From positions 2,418,001 through 2,482,000 of the forward strand of contig NZ_CP102798.1 in the NCBI RefSeq assembly GCF_028356935.1: DNA of 64,000 nucleotides. Direction: 5' to 3'. The notes beneath the pieces were generated by a model. That model had not been told where the DNA came from. It did no database searches and was given only the letters and a program-made list of their open reading frames with translations. Shown piece after piece: positions 36,405-44,567 of this stretch; positions within the stretch are counted from its first letter, which is position 1; each line of letters opens with the position of its first letter. Source of the stretch: Lysinibacillus sp. OF-1 (lineage in GTDB: Bacteria > Bacillota > Bacilli > Bacillales_A > Planococcaceae). The position numbers and the translations under genes were made by a program.

Positions 36405-37347
36405 TGGCTCTCAACTCCTCTGGTGTTAAATTACTTAGATCAACACCTGTGGTGTTACCACCACCAGCACCTTTTGTTTCAGATCGTACTTTTGCAATGT
36501 CTACTTTTAATTTTTCTTCACGTAACCGTTTTAGCTGTTCATCACTTAATAAATCTGTGTACTTTGATAGCATTGCAAGTGCTGCCATCTTATCAGCAAG
36601 CTTCACACTGACGCCATCCTTGCCTTTTTTGACTTCGGTTATGATCGTGCCGTCAACCTCTGTGGCATCGTGGAAGTGTACTGTATTTACCTTGTATGTC
36701 TGCATTCTTGGGTTTCCATCTTCATCTAAGATTACGCCCCCCATGCCATCTAACATAGGCTCCTCCACTTCATGCATGCCGAAGTCCACAAAATCGGTGA
36801 TATCAGCAAATGCAATGTCAATGTACTTTTGTAAAACCTGGCGTGCATCCAGCATAATACCGTTTGCTAATTCTGCCTTCAATCGATGAATCTCCTTTCG
36901 AACCTTATCATTTCTTATCAATCGAGAGCCATTGCTCATCGCTGAAGCGTAGTCACATCCATATACTTTTTGATATGCTTTCGTGGCATTCCAATACTTT
37001 GTGTAGTACAAACAAAAAAGCAACTGTTGACTGTTGAGACCGTCACTGGGGACGATTTCAAACTGTACAGTTGCTTGCGATTCCGCTTCTGGGATCGCTT
37101 TGCTCCGTTGCATTTTTTTCGTTTTCTTTTTTACGGAACGTTCCGTATTTTTCGGCTGTTTTGATTGGAACGTTCCATTCGATTCCGCTTCAAGACGATC
37201 ATCCCAGCTATCTTTGTTTTTCCACCCACGTACAGTTCCCTCGGATACACCTAGTTGCTCTGCTATATCCTTAAGCTTTATATCACCATTATGGGCTTTG
37301 TAAATGTCATATGCTTGGTCACGCCTTGGATCTCTTGCTCTAGCCAT
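36385..37347 (-). CDS. terS: Terminase small subunit
   Basis: 320 residues. The N-terminus has a helix-turn-helix for DNA recognition (LKDIAEQLGVSEGTVRGWKN). A basic linker is followed by the Terminase_2 domain: LNSQQLLFCLYYTKYWNATK, then AYQKVYGCDYASAMSNGSRL. It marks the pac/cos site for TerL. The gene heads the late operon. The gap of about 380 bp upstream, to 37730, must hold the late promoter controlled by the sigma-like protein. Confidence 0.93.
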   Translation of the reverse strand: MARARDPRRDQAYDIYKAHNGDIKLKDIAEQLGVSEGTVRGWKNKDSWDDRLEAESNGTFQSKQPKNTERSVKKKTKKMQRSKAIPEAESQATVQFEIVPSDGLNSQQLLFCLYYTKYWNATKAYQKVYGCDYASAMSNGSRLIRNDKVRKEIHRLKAELANGIMLDARQVLQKYIDIAFADITDFVDFGMHEVEEPMLDGMGGVILDEDGNPRMQTYKVNTVHFHDATEVDGTIITEVKKGKDGVSVKLADKMAALAMLSKYTDLLSDEQLKRLREEKLKVDIAKVRSETKGAGGGNTTGVDLSNLTPEELRAIANSKR

Positions 37348-37501
37348 ATCTCATAATCACCACCACCTCCATGGAAAATTATTATAAAAAATACATAAAA
37401 GTAATTCTTTTTTATATAAGTTTGTGATAAAAAAGTCAATCTTTTTAATCACACTGAGAGATACGTGCTGCATACTATAAATGAAAAGAGAGGTGATAAT
37501 T

Positions 37502-37567
37502 ATGATTATCAATGTAACACTTGATATACAAGTGGCTTTAATCATTGTTCTTATTTTCTTTAAGTAA
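37502..37567 (+). CDS. Possible small hydrophobic peptide (21 aa)
   Basis: ATG 37502 follows GAGAGGTG eight bases upstream. The product MIINVTLDIQVALIIVLIFF with a terminal Lys is mostly one membrane helix, like type I toxins or holin-like toxins. It lies opposite the late operon promoter region (37348-37729), which otherwise holds no convincing gene. A TATAAA-like sequence lies just upstream. Too short to be sure. Confidence 0.3.
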   Translation: MIINVTLDIQVALIIVLIFFK

Positions 37568-37729
37568 TACAGCAAATGGATATTGGATAAACGGTACAAT
37601 ATCTCTGAAATGAGGTATTGAACCTATGACTTAAATAACTAAATACATAAAAATATCTTCAAATATGCAATTGTTCTCACTGGAGGAGTAATTTATTCCT
37701 CTACTATATAGGCATTTGTACGACAAACT

Positions 37730-38239
37730 TTATACAGCATATAAAAAAAGTTTGTCTTTACTAATGTTATTTTGAATTTTGGATTCTGCTCGCTTTACAT
37801 AATTTTGTACGGTACCACGATTAACACCTAGTATTTTAGCAACCTTACTAAAAGTCATATGCTCGGCTCGTATCATTATAAAAGCAGTACGTTCATTTTC
37901 CGTTAAACCGGCCATAGCTTGATTAGCCGTATCTTTAACATTAAACATTCTTTCAATTTCTTTAACCGCAGAATTGTCATAACTATAGTCAATTACCTCT
38001 GCAAGCACATCAGGGGTCATTTTCACACTGTCAACATACGTAATAAGGTCTTGCATTAAGTGATGGTCCATAACATAAACATCTGTACGTGTAGCGGCTC
38101 TATATTCTGCTGGATCATAGCCTGTTTCCATCCACTTAATAGCTTCTTGCATATCTTTCACCATACTTAGACATCCACCTGCTACCTTTAAATCTTTAAG
38201 AGTTTGTTTATATTCATTAATTAAATCTGGAAAGTACAT
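37730..38239 (-). CDS. Sigma-like late gene regulator (Xpf-like)
   Basis: 169 residues from ATG 38239, six bases after AAAGGAAG. The C-terminus contains a sigma-70 region 4 helix-turn-helix (MTFSKVAKILGVNRGTVQNY, then VKRAESKIQ). The N-terminal part contains CLSMVKDMQEAIKWMETGYD. Similar proteins are positive control factors of PBSX-type phages and act as small sigma factors for the late operon, here beginning at terS. The position immediately upstream of terminase supports this. Confidence 0.85.
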   Translation of the reverse strand: MYFPDLINEYKQTLKDLKVAGGCLSMVKDMQEAIKWMETGYDPAEYRAATRTDVYVMDHHLMQDLITYVDSVKMTPDVLAEVIDYSYDNSAVKEIERMFNVKDTANQAMAGLTENERTAFIMIRAEHMTFSKVAKILGVNRGTVQNYVKRAESKIQNNISKDKLFLYAV

Positions 38240-38342
38240 GACCATCTTCCTTTCTATTCTATGTAAAAATAAAAAGGACACTAATAGAGCTGACATAATT
38301 GCCAACAACTATTAGTGTCCATCGGTTTTTCCGTAAGGACGG

Positions 38343-38525
38343 TTATTTTGTTTTTTTAATACGTATACGCTCAGCCCTCTCTACATCAAGTACTTGTCCA
38401 TTGTGCCAAACGATGGTATCTTGTCCAAATGATTTTGGTTTTAGTGGTGTAATTATTCCATCTTGTACGATGTATACACCGTTTTCAGATGTGTTGATTT
38501 GTTCTATAGATGTCTTTTGTGTCAT
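38343..38525 (-). CDS. XtrA/YqaO family protein
   Basis: 60 residues. NTSENGVYIVQDGIITPLKP, then SFGQDTIVWHNGQVLDVE resemble XtrA and YqaO of PBSX and skin, small proteins of unknown function encoded upstream of the late regulator. ATG at 38525 follows AGGGGG. Confidence 0.75.
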   Translation of the reverse strand: MTQKTSIEQINTSENGVYIVQDGIITPLKPKSFGQDTIVWHNGQVLDVERAERIRIKKTK

Positions 38526-38542
38526 AGTTTTGCCCCCTATGA

Positions 38543-38623
38543 TATAATCAATTATCTGGCTGAACTTATAAAAGAGCAGTAACCAATTCTAGCTGCAGCG
38601 TCTGCAAACATTGCGGCTTTTTT
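38543..38623 (+). ncRNA. Short transcript candidate, CCAATTC-AGCTG type
   Basis: A TATAAT box at 38543-38548 is followed about 45 bases later by the terminator AGCTGCA (38591-38597) paired with TGCGGCT (38612-38618) and T run. No frame fits between them, so a short RNA of roughly 65 nt is possible. The sequence from AACCAATTC to the T run resembles that at 62909-62950. The promoter also lies close to the start of the leftward XtrA gene. Confidence 0.45.
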
Positions 38624-38696
38624 ATATTTTAAAAATTTTTGAAACTTTCATTCTCTATTTTTCGTATAAAAAGGAAAAACAAGGAGGATGATATTT

Positions 38697-39044
38697 GTGA
38701 AAGGATTACTGTATACTGTTTTAGCACTTTTAGTATTATTGATTGGATTTAATTGGATAAAAGACGATGGTCTTTCAAGGGTAACTCCTAGTAAATTTGA
38801 AGCTGCTTTTTCTGAAGCTATACCACAAATGACTAATGTTATTGAAAATCATAATGGTTCAGACTCTTTTGAAAAAGAACTTATGAGTGCTGGTAAACCG
38901 ATATATGACCTTACTGTAGGCACTACATCTCATATAATAAATTCTGTTTTATTTTTACTATCAATTGTTTCATTCATTATTTACAGAAATAGAGAAACCC
39001 TTGAAGATTGTATTTTAGAATTTTTTAATAATATTTTCTCTTAA
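38697..39044 (+). CDS. Prophage membrane protein, 115 aa
   Basis: GTG 38697 lies nine bases after AAGGAGG; the ATG at 38688 is too close. Two hydrophobic helices at the ends (VKGLLYTVLALLVLLIGF and IINSVLFLLSIVSFIIY) bracket a soluble loop of about 65 residues. It is opposite in direction to the replication and late genes, as expected for a lysogeny cargo gene. No family was recognised. Confidence 0.6.
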   Translation: MKGLLYTVLALLVLLIGFNWIKDDGLSRVTPSKFEAAFSEAIPQMTNVIENHNGSDSFEKELMSAGKPIYDLTVGTTSHIINSVLFLLSIVSFIIYRNRETLEDCILEFFNNIFS

Positions 39045-39121
39045 TTACAGGAAAACTAATTATTATGAAATTCAACTCTACTAATATGCTATAATTTGGT
39101 TAAAAAGGAAGTAGAAGAATT

Positions 39122-39271
39122 ATGTTTGATTTAGCGTTTTTCATAGAAAGTGTGGCTAATTTCATTTCAAATACTTGGAATGCACTGGTTTTACCGTATA
39201 AGCCAATTTGGATAGTTTTAGTTGTAGCAATTCTGGCGAAGTTTTATTTTAGAAAGTCTCGAATTAACTAA
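39122..39271 (+). CDS. Small membrane protein, 49 aa
   Basis: ATG 39122 follows GGAAG. MFDLAFFIESVANFISNTWN is amphipathic and IWIVLVVAILAKFYF is a membrane helix with a basic end. It is followed by a clean terminator. It may be a holin-like or exclusion peptide; the function is not known. Confidence 0.5.
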   Translation: MFDLAFFIESVANFISNTWNALVLPYKPIWIVLVVAILAKFYFRKSRIN

Positions 39272-39277
39272 CCCTTA

Positions 39278-39311
39278 AAGTTTGGCAGGTATGTTCCTAC
39301 CAAACTTTTTT
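39278..39311 (+). terminator. Terminator of the 49-aa gene
   Basis: AAAGTTTGG pairs with CCAAACTTT, followed by a T run. Confidence 0.85.
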
Positions 39312-39326
39312 CCTCATATTGTTCAG

Positions 39327-39491
39327 TTAAAATAATGATTGCTGCTTGTAACCATACTCTGCATTAAAAAGGACAGCGCCAGATCCGAAGTATGGTTCTA
39401 AGTATGTTGAATGCTCTGGCATGTGGCTTACTATCCACTCGGCTAAGCTCCATTTTGAACCAGGGTAATGTAAAATTCGTGGCACGCCCAT
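39327..39491 (-). pseudogene. DNA adenine methylase (D12/Dam class), N-terminal fragment
   Basis: 54 codons from ATG 39491, behind GGGAGGGGG. VPRILHYPGSKWSLAEWIVS and YLEPYFGSGAVLFNAEYGY match the N-terminus of D12-class adenine methylases, including the SAM-binding motif. The catalytic DPPY motif and the rest are missing; the frame stops in unrelated sequence next to the terminator of the opposite gene. A recombination event has removed the 3' part, so methylation is not expected. Confidence 0.8.
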
Positions 39492-39542
39492 TGTGTAACC
39501 CCCTCCCTTACAATATCTTTCAACTAACCACTTTCTTCTTAC

Positions 39543-39860
39543 CTAACAATCCTCCTGCCCTTGGTCTAATTCATCCTGCCATTGTCTTATATGGTCAATT
39601 GTTTCTTGCCAGCCATCTCGACATTCTTTAAAATAAAGCATAGATTCAACAACTTTATCTTTATCAGTAAATGAACAACCATCAGCGGTCATAGTATTTA
39701 GTTTATTGTCCAAATTATCAAAACCTCGTTGGCATTCATCACGCTTTTTATACGCCTCTTGCATAGCTAATTGTAAGATTATCTGACGTTCATTTATAAT
39801 TTTGAAATCCAAATTTACCAACTCCCTTACTGCATAAAATCTTTCACTTGCTCCCATCAT
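39543..39860 (-). CDS. Hypothetical early prophage protein
   Basis: 105 residues, mostly helical and charged (LVNLDFKIINERQIILQLAM, then DECQRGFDNLDNKLNTM). No membrane segment. It overlaps the ASCH gene by 17 bases. No family was recognised. Confidence 0.55.
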   Translation of the reverse strand: MMGASERFYAVRELVNLDFKIINERQIILQLAMQEAYKKRDECQRGFDNLDNKLNTMTADGCSFTDKDKVVESMLYFKECRDGWQETIDHIRQWQDELDQGQEDC

Positions 39861-40275
39861 CCCAATTCCACAAGCTCAATTGTCCTTTAGCTGGCACTGG
39901 CTCAAGTAAAACTTTCACTGTATTCAGCTCCCATGCGTAACGATCATCCATAAAATCACCAAAGTATAGTTCATCACCCTCTAATTTTTTTCCGAAGTCA
40001 ATGCTTGCATCACTTAACTCATTAGGTATCAAATGACATTCAACTAATTGTGCGGTAGCAATGACAACACCCAATGGTAAATCTTCATTTTCAATTCCAT
40101 GTCTTTGAAGTGCTCTCTTAATTGGTAGATATTCGCAATATTCCTTATCCATTGTTTTACTAGCGTGAATGGCAATAGGCCCACGGTATTTCGTCTGCCA
40201 ACTGCGTGTCTCGAACCGCTTCTCACCCAAAGCAATAAGAGTAGCCCAAGGTTGTTTAATTGTGATTGCTTTCAT
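39844..40275 (-). CDS. ASCH domain protein
   Basis: 143 residues covering one ASCH domain. IKQPWATLIALGEKRFETRS is the conserved RNA-binding-like pocket (GxKxxExR), followed by YRGPIAIHASKTM and PLGVVIATAQLVECHL. ASCH proteins may bind RNA or act as nucleases or regulators. It belongs to a run of small leftward early genes. A decayed copy lies at 63636-63996. Confidence 0.88.
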   Translation of the reverse strand: MKAITIKQPWATLIALGEKRFETRSWQTKYRGPIAIHASKTMDKEYCEYLPIKRALQRHGIENEDLPLGVVIATAQLVECHLIPNELSDASIDFGKKLEGDELYFGDFMDDRYAWELNTVKVLLEPVPAKGQLSLWNWDDGSK

Positions 40276-40774
40276 TTGTTCTCACCTTTACCTCATCTTT
40301 GTAGACTAATAGCCGTTTGGGTTGGTAACCTTCGAAATGACTCGTCAACATATCCACTTTCCGATTTGGGGCATAGCCACCTTTAGGAAGTTTCTCTGTT
40401 AACTTACACCATTGTGGACCAATGGCAGTAAGTAGTCCTTCATCTACGACTTGTAGTGTGGCATTTGAAATAATTCGTACATGCTCCCACCTTTTTGGAT
40501 ATTTTCTTGTTAATTCTTCCTCTGTAAAGTCAATTACTTTCATGGGTACTAGATCTAGGTAATCAACAAATGAACTTTTACTTCTGGACCAAACATGGGT
40601 ATCAAAATCTCCTGATCTACACCCATTAACAAAACATAATGCTCCTTTTGGTAGATTTCTCTCTGACTTATTTCCTTCAAATCGGACAACTGGTGCAGAA
40701 CTTGCTTGTAAAAACCACGGACGTTCTAGTTCTTGTTTTCGCAATTCATCACGAAAACTTAATTGCTCATTCAT
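40256..40774 (-). CDS. Hypothetical early prophage protein, 172 aa
   Basis: ATG 40774 was chosen because TTTAGGAGTG lies at the right distance; the listed GTG is nine bases earlier. The sequence has a basic N-terminus (FRDELRKQELERPWF) and many aromatic residues. No domain was recognised. It overlaps the ASCH gene by 20 bases. Confidence 0.55.
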   Translation of the reverse strand: MNEQLSFRDELRKQELERPWFLQASSAPVVRFEGNKSERNLPKGALCFVNGCRSGDFDTHVWSRSKSSFVDYLDLVPMKVIDFTEEELTRKYPKRWEHVRIISNATLQVVDEGLLTAIGPQWCKLTEKLPKGGYAPNRKVDMLTSHFEGYQPKRLLVYKDEVKVRTNESNHN

Positions 40775-40785
40775 TTCTATCACTC

Positions 40786-41304
40786 CTAAAATAAGGTCAA
40801 CTGCTCATACTTTTGGTTTTTGATAGGCGCCCCCTTTATTTCTGGCATATCACCCACCGTTTCTACCGATTTTTGCACCATTTCAGGTATATCGTTCACC
40901 ACAACCGCTTCTGATGCTCTAAAGGGTTCTATGCGCTCAAAATAAGCAGCATTTTTATAAGCTCCAATAGGAGGACCATCTGGACGGTGTTTGAAAAAAA
41001 CACTGTAATAACCATTTTCACTTGGTTCAGTGATAACATATTCCTCTGATACTCGATAAAAATGTGAAGGTGGCTTAACCACACGTGCCAGATATTTATT
41101 TACAGCTGGTGTTGATAAAGGCTTAGCAGCCACTACCAACTCAAACTGGCTTTTTTGATAAGCTCCGAAATGGGAACCAACATGAGGAAAGCGACTCACT
41201 TCATATGCCAAGCCACCATGTGGGAAAAGATAGTAAATCTCTCCCACTTTTAAATTGGTGCTAGCATTCGCATTAATGCATTTGCCTTGTAGCATCCTCA
41301 CCAC
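40786..41304 (-). CDS. Hypothetical early prophage protein, 172 aa
   Basis: It contains GEIYYLFPHGGLAYEVSRFP and repeated proline-rich segments. No family was assigned. It overlaps recU by seven bases. The start may be GTG 41304 or a nearby ATG. Confidence 0.55.
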   Translation of the reverse strand: MVRMLQGKCINANASTNLKVGEIYYLFPHGGLAYEVSRFPHVGSHFGAYQKSQFELVVAAKPLSTPAVNKYLARVVKPPSHFYRVSEEYVITEPSENGYYSVFFKHRPDGPPIGAYKNAAYFERIEPFRASEAVVVNDIPEMVQKSVETVGDMPEIKGAPIKNQKYEQLTLF

Positions 41305-41843
41305 CTGCTTTCGATAAATGGCAATAAATAATGCAATGTGTACCCATCCTTTGATACGACTTCGCTTGCATGGTTTTCAAAAGTATCAAGTGGTATCGAT
41401 TTACGTCCTCCGTTTTTAGCTACAGTCCAAGCTGCTTGAAGAGGTGGAAACGGCAAACGGTAGTATTTATCCAGTTCACTAAAATAAACCAGTAAAAACG
41501 CTATGGCCTCTTTCTCATACCAGGAGCGAAGTAGTTCATATTGATGCTCATGTAAATTTTGGAGTGGAAAGCTTTTCCCCTTCGTTTCCTTTGCATCAAA
41601 TACTACTGCTCGTCCATTACATACACCTGCATAGTCCACCCATTCAGGCTTTTCTTTCCGTCCCTCAACTTGCTGGCCTTTATCTTTTGTCACTTGGATA
41701 GGTGTCGGTATTTTACGAATATCCGCTAATCCCGCATTACGATATTTTGTATTGGCCATATCAATGATACGTTCCAAAAATTTTCCTCTGTTCGCATGCG
41801 TTACTGATTTGGTACGTTGTTTAGTTGATTGATTATGAAACAT
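41298..41843 (-). CDS. recU: Holliday junction resolvase RecU family
   Basis: 181 residues from ATG 41843. HANRGKFLERIIDMANTKYR near the N-terminus, EWVDYAGVCNGRAVVFDAKE (the metal-binding Asp and Glu-x-Lys) and HEHQYELLRSWYEKEAIAFL are conserved RecU signatures. It resolves junctions during phage recombination and packaging. Host RecU also couples to cell wall synthesis, but the phage type does not. Confidence 0.9.
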   Translation of the reverse strand: MFHNQSTKQRTKSVTHANRGKFLERIIDMANTKYRNAGLADIRKIPTPIQVTKDKGQQVEGRKEKPEWVDYAGVCNGRAVVFDAKETKGKSFPLQNLHEHQYELLRSWYEKEAIAFLLVYFSELDKYYRLPFPPLQAAWTVAKNGGRKSIPLDTFENHASEVVSKDGYTLHYLLPFIESRW

Positions 41844-42021
41844 CCTGAGTCCCAACTCCTTCTTGATTCTCCATTTCTAGCACGTCATATATGGTGAGCT
41901 GATTTTTCAAAAATTCCTCCTCGAGGTCATCCAAATGCCTTTGCCAGCATATAAACCCATATTGTCGTACTATGGATTCACCGCTTTTTAAAGGTCTGTT
42001 ACACCTTTTACAACGACTCAT
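41833..42021 (-). CDS. Small zinc-ribbon protein (DUF6011-like)
   Basis: 62 residues. CKRCNRPLKSGESIVRQYGF and ICWQRH give a CxxC...CxxxH zinc-binding pattern typical of DUF6011 proteins. It overlaps recU by 11 bases. Confidence 0.65.
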   Translation of the reverse strand: MSRCKRCNRPLKSGESIVRQYGFICWQRHLDDLEEEFLKNQLTIYDVLEMENQEGVGTQDVS

Positions 42022-42422
42022 GATGTACTCTTTAGCTGAATTTCTTCGATGATTTCTACATCATCAGCTCTAAATGTAGGAGAAGGACCAAATTCATATT
42101 CTTCCGCTTCCCACTCTTTAATAAATTCATCACGCTCATTAACATAAGTGCCAAAGTAAGGATCTTGTTCTGCTTGGTAAAATAATTCCCTAATTCTTTC
42201 GTCATCCTCTTTTTGCCATACGTATAATCCATAGTCGGCTACACCCGTTTTACTGCAATCGTATACAACAACCTCTATACCATCTAGTTTGCTATAGACG
42301 TCGATATATCCCTGTACTTCTTCCTCACTAGGTTCAGGACCAACGGAGCCATCATACATTTTTTTAATATCCTCTGGCGTTTTGCCAGCAGTTCGTAATA
42401 TAGCTTTAAACATTTTGAACAT
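42018..42422 (-). CDS. Hypothetical acidic early protein, 134 aa
   Basis: Strongly acidic. KTPEDIKKMYDGSVGPEPSE and FIKEWEAEEYEFGPSPTF are visible. No family was recognised; it might be a DNA-mimic or anti-host protein, but that is only a guess from the charge. It overlaps the gene downstream by four bases and lies 18 bases after ssb. Confidence 0.5.
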   Translation of the reverse strand: MFKMFKAILRTAGKTPEDIKKMYDGSVGPEPSEEEVQGYIDVYSKLDGIEVVVYDCSKTGVADYGLYVWQKEDDERIRELFYQAEQDPYFGTYVNERDEFIKEWEAEEYEFGPSPTFRADDVEIIEEIQLKSTS

Positions 42423-42440
42423 GGTGAAATCCCCCTATTT

Positions 42441-43055
42441 TTAAAATGGCAAATCATCCTCAGATACCTCGATTAACCCTCTATTATTTGCAAATGGATC
42501 TTCATCTACTCGAGTATTGTTTGGTTGGTTCATAGGAGGATGATTTTGCTGATAAGCACTGTTCCCAAAAGTGTTTTGGCTAGGCATTGTACCTCCAAAC
42601 TGTTGTTGTGGTTGTCCACCACCATAGGATGGTTGATTATTTCCGTATGCTTGTCCGCCATATTGAGGCTGTTGTTGCGGATATTGATTTGGTTGATTTT
42701 GATTAGGAGTGTTTTGTGATCCTCCTCCACCGTTTCGTGATGGTTCTAAAAATTGAATACTATCGGCAACAACGTCAGTGGTATACACTTTTTGACCATT
42801 TTGCCCCTCGTAGCTTCCTGTTTGGATACGCCCCTCCAAACCAATCAAAGCCCCTTTACGCTGATAGTTTGCTAGATTTTCAGCTTGCTTGCGCCACGCA
42901 ACACAACTGATAAAATCAGCATCACGTTCTCCTTGTTCATTAGCAAATGTACGGTTAACCGCTACTGTGAATCGACATGATGCAATACCGTTAGGTGTGT
43001 AACGCAATTCAGGGTCTTTTGTAAGACGGCCAACTAATACGACACGATTAATCAT
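42441..43055 (-). CDS. ssb: Single-stranded DNA-binding protein
   Basis: 204 residues. The OB fold ([20 protein letters not shown], then [13 protein letters not shown]) occupies about 1-110. The Gln/Asn/Pro/Gly-rich linker follows, and the acidic tip ends EVSEDDLPF, the usual docking tail. It coats phage ssDNA and recruits recombination proteins. It overlaps the DUF6877-like gene by four bases. Confidence 0.95.
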   Translation of the reverse strand: MINRVVLVGRLTKDPELRYTPNGIASCRFTVAVNRTFANEQGERDADFISCVAWRKQAENLANYQRKGALIGLEGRIQTGSYEGQNGQKVYTTDVVADSIQFLEPSRNGGGGSQNTPNQNQPNQYPQQQPQYGGQAYGNNQPSYGGGQPQQQFGGTMPSQNTFGNSAYQQNHPPMNQPNNTRVDEDPFANNRGLIEVSEDDLPF

Positions 43056-43360
43056 TTGTTTGAATCCTCCCTTTTTGTGGCGATGCCAGCATGTACGTTG
43101 TTTTCTAAGTATCTAAGTTGCTGCATTGCATAGTGTGGACAGTAGCTGTCACTTAACCGTTTCTGTACGTCTTGTAGCACTGTAAGTGGGAACTGGTACT
43201 CATTGATGAGTTGGTTAATGCGACTTGCTACTTCCTCATGCGTCATCTTTGTAACTGCTTGTACCAGTGCTTTGTCTGTGCCGCTAGTAAAAGTCCCCTT
43301 AGCTAGTGCAGCCTTGGAAAAATGTTCACGCATTTTCATGTGTTCTTCATGTCTGCTCAT
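43052..43360 (-). CDS. DUF6877-like protein
   Basis: 102 residues. [20 protein letters not shown] and [19 protein letters not shown] match small proteins encoded beside phage ssb and replication genes. Role unknown. Confidence 0.65.
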   Translation of the reverse strand: MSRHEEHMKMREHFSKAALAKGTFTSGTDKALVQAVTKMTHEEVASRINQLINEYQFPLTVLQDVQKRLSDSYCPHYAMQQLRYLENNVHAGIATKREDSNK

Positions 43361-43364
43361 ATCG

Positions 43365-44375
43365 TTACCCCTTCCCTAGCATTTCTAGTATTTTTTGACG
43401 CTCCGCTTCAAAATCCATGGTTGATGTTGATTCGGTTTCGGTTACGTCATTGGGAACAGCGTCATGACGATTATTAAACCAACCTGGAACAACCTCTTCA
43501 CGTCTATTTTTTGGCGGATAATACTTTTGCGGCTGATTACGTTGCTGTTTCGCTTGGATCTGTTGATTCTTCCACTGCAAGTCAGCCGCTTCTACCGCTT
43601 CAACCGTGAAAAGCCTCTTGTTAAACCAGTCCTTTAAGATGGTTTCTACATAACCCCAGTTAGTTTTTCCATTCAGCACAGCCTTTTCCATCGCATGGAT
43701 GACCAAAGGCTCTGACAAATCATTTATCCATTGGTCAATTTTGAATATGATTAGAGACCCCAATGCTCCAAAGTGATTGCGCTCATAAAATGCAAATGCA
43801 TTCTGGATTGAAGGAGCGGTTTGCTTTTTTGGTGGTGTTGCATATGCAGGTGACCCCTTATCATCATCATTATTAATTAATCTATTAGTACTTAGTAAAT
43901 CAGTACTTGGTATATCAGTACTTAGTAGTCCTTGATTTTCCACTAATGGTTTTTCCACTCGTGGTTTTTCCATGGATGGTTTTTCATGGTATGGTTCTAC
44001 CATAGGGTGATTTTCCACTAATGGTTTTTCAGGTGATGGCTGTTCCGCTAGTTGGTCCTTTTGTTCTCCATCGAACTGTGGAACTTCATATACCACCGTG
44101 ACCCATTCAAATTTACCGTTTTTACCACGACGCCTTTCCTTTTTGACATAGCCGTATTTCTTTAATTCTTTCAAACCTGTATCAAATGATGTATCACCAT
44201 CCGTTGCCCACTGTGTAAGCTCACTATTATGGAATGTCCAATCATCAGGTTTAGAGAGCATAAAGACATGGATAGCTTTTGCTTTCCAACTTAATTTCGT
44301 ATCATAAAGCGATGTATTGTTAATGACTGTATAATCTTTGTTTTTGACTACTCTGACGATGTTTTTACTCTCCAT
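43365..44375 (-). CDS. DnaD-domain replication initiator
   Basis: 336 residues. The N-terminal winged helix (LSWKAKAIHVFMLSKPDDWT) resembles replication initiators; a repetitive linker at about 110-155 is rich in EKPxVEN units. The C-terminal DnaD-like domain (FAFYERNHFGALGSLIIFKI, then NWGYVETILKDW) occupies 190-270. It should open the phage origin and load the host helicase. The repetitive DNA of the linker may itself be the origin, as in lambda O. Confidence 0.88.
   Translation of the reverse strand: MESKNIVRVVKNKDYTVINNTSLYDTKLSWKAKAIHVFMLSKPDDWTFHNSELTQWATDGDTSFDTGLKELKKYGYVKKERRRGKNGKFEWVTVVYEVPQFDGEQKDQLAEQPSPEKPLVENHPMVEPYHEKPSMEKPRVEKPLVENQGLLSTDIPSTDLLSTNRLINNDDDKGSPAYATPPKKQTAPSIQNAFAFYERNHFGALGSLIIFKIDQWINDLSEPLVIHAMEKAVLNGKTNWGYVETILKDWFNKRLFTVEAVEAADLQWKNQQIQAKQQRNQPQKYYPPKNRREEVVPGWFNNRHDAVPNDVTETESTSTMDFEAERQKILEMLGKG
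43886..44035. repeat. Repeat cluster inside the initiator gene, candidate origin
   Basis: AGTACTTAGTA-like units occur near 43886, 43902 and 43917, in an AT-rich tract. GGTTTTTCCA/ATGGTTTTTC units repeat between about 43938 and 44035. Repeats in a phage initiator gene often bind the initiator. Confidence 0.45.
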
Positions 44376-44387
44376 CAGCTGATCCTC

Positions 44388-44567
44388 CTATAAAAATCTA
44401 TCAGTTCGTTCACAAATGGCGAAGCTACCCTCAATTCGTATAATTTTGTAGCCTTTGTAGCTCTGCCACATGTAGCGGCGTACAAGGCGATATAATTCCT
44501 TTTCATCGCCTGCCGCCTGTTCAAAAATCCATTGTGGCAACAACACTCTGTGTGGTACAGAATTCAT
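44388..44567 (-). CDS. Small basic early protein, 59 aa
   Basis: ATG 44567 to TAG. VPHRVLLPQWIFEQAAGDEK and LVRRYMWQSYKGYKIIRIEG. It overlaps the ERF stop by four bases, which suggests translational coupling. No family was recognised, but similar small proteins lie between ERF and DnaD-like genes in other Bacillus prophages. Confidence 0.7.
   Translation of the reverse strand: MNSVPHRVLLPQWIFEQAAGDEKELYRLVRRYMWQSYKGYKIIRIEGSFAICERTDRFL

Noticed and set aside
37357-37599. 80-codon minus-strand frame upstream of terS
   Set aside because: No ribosome site, low-complexity hydrophobic translation, and it lies in the probable late promoter region.
40044-40235. 63-codon minus-strand frame inside the ASCH gene
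   Set aside because: Fully nested in another frame of a well supported gene.
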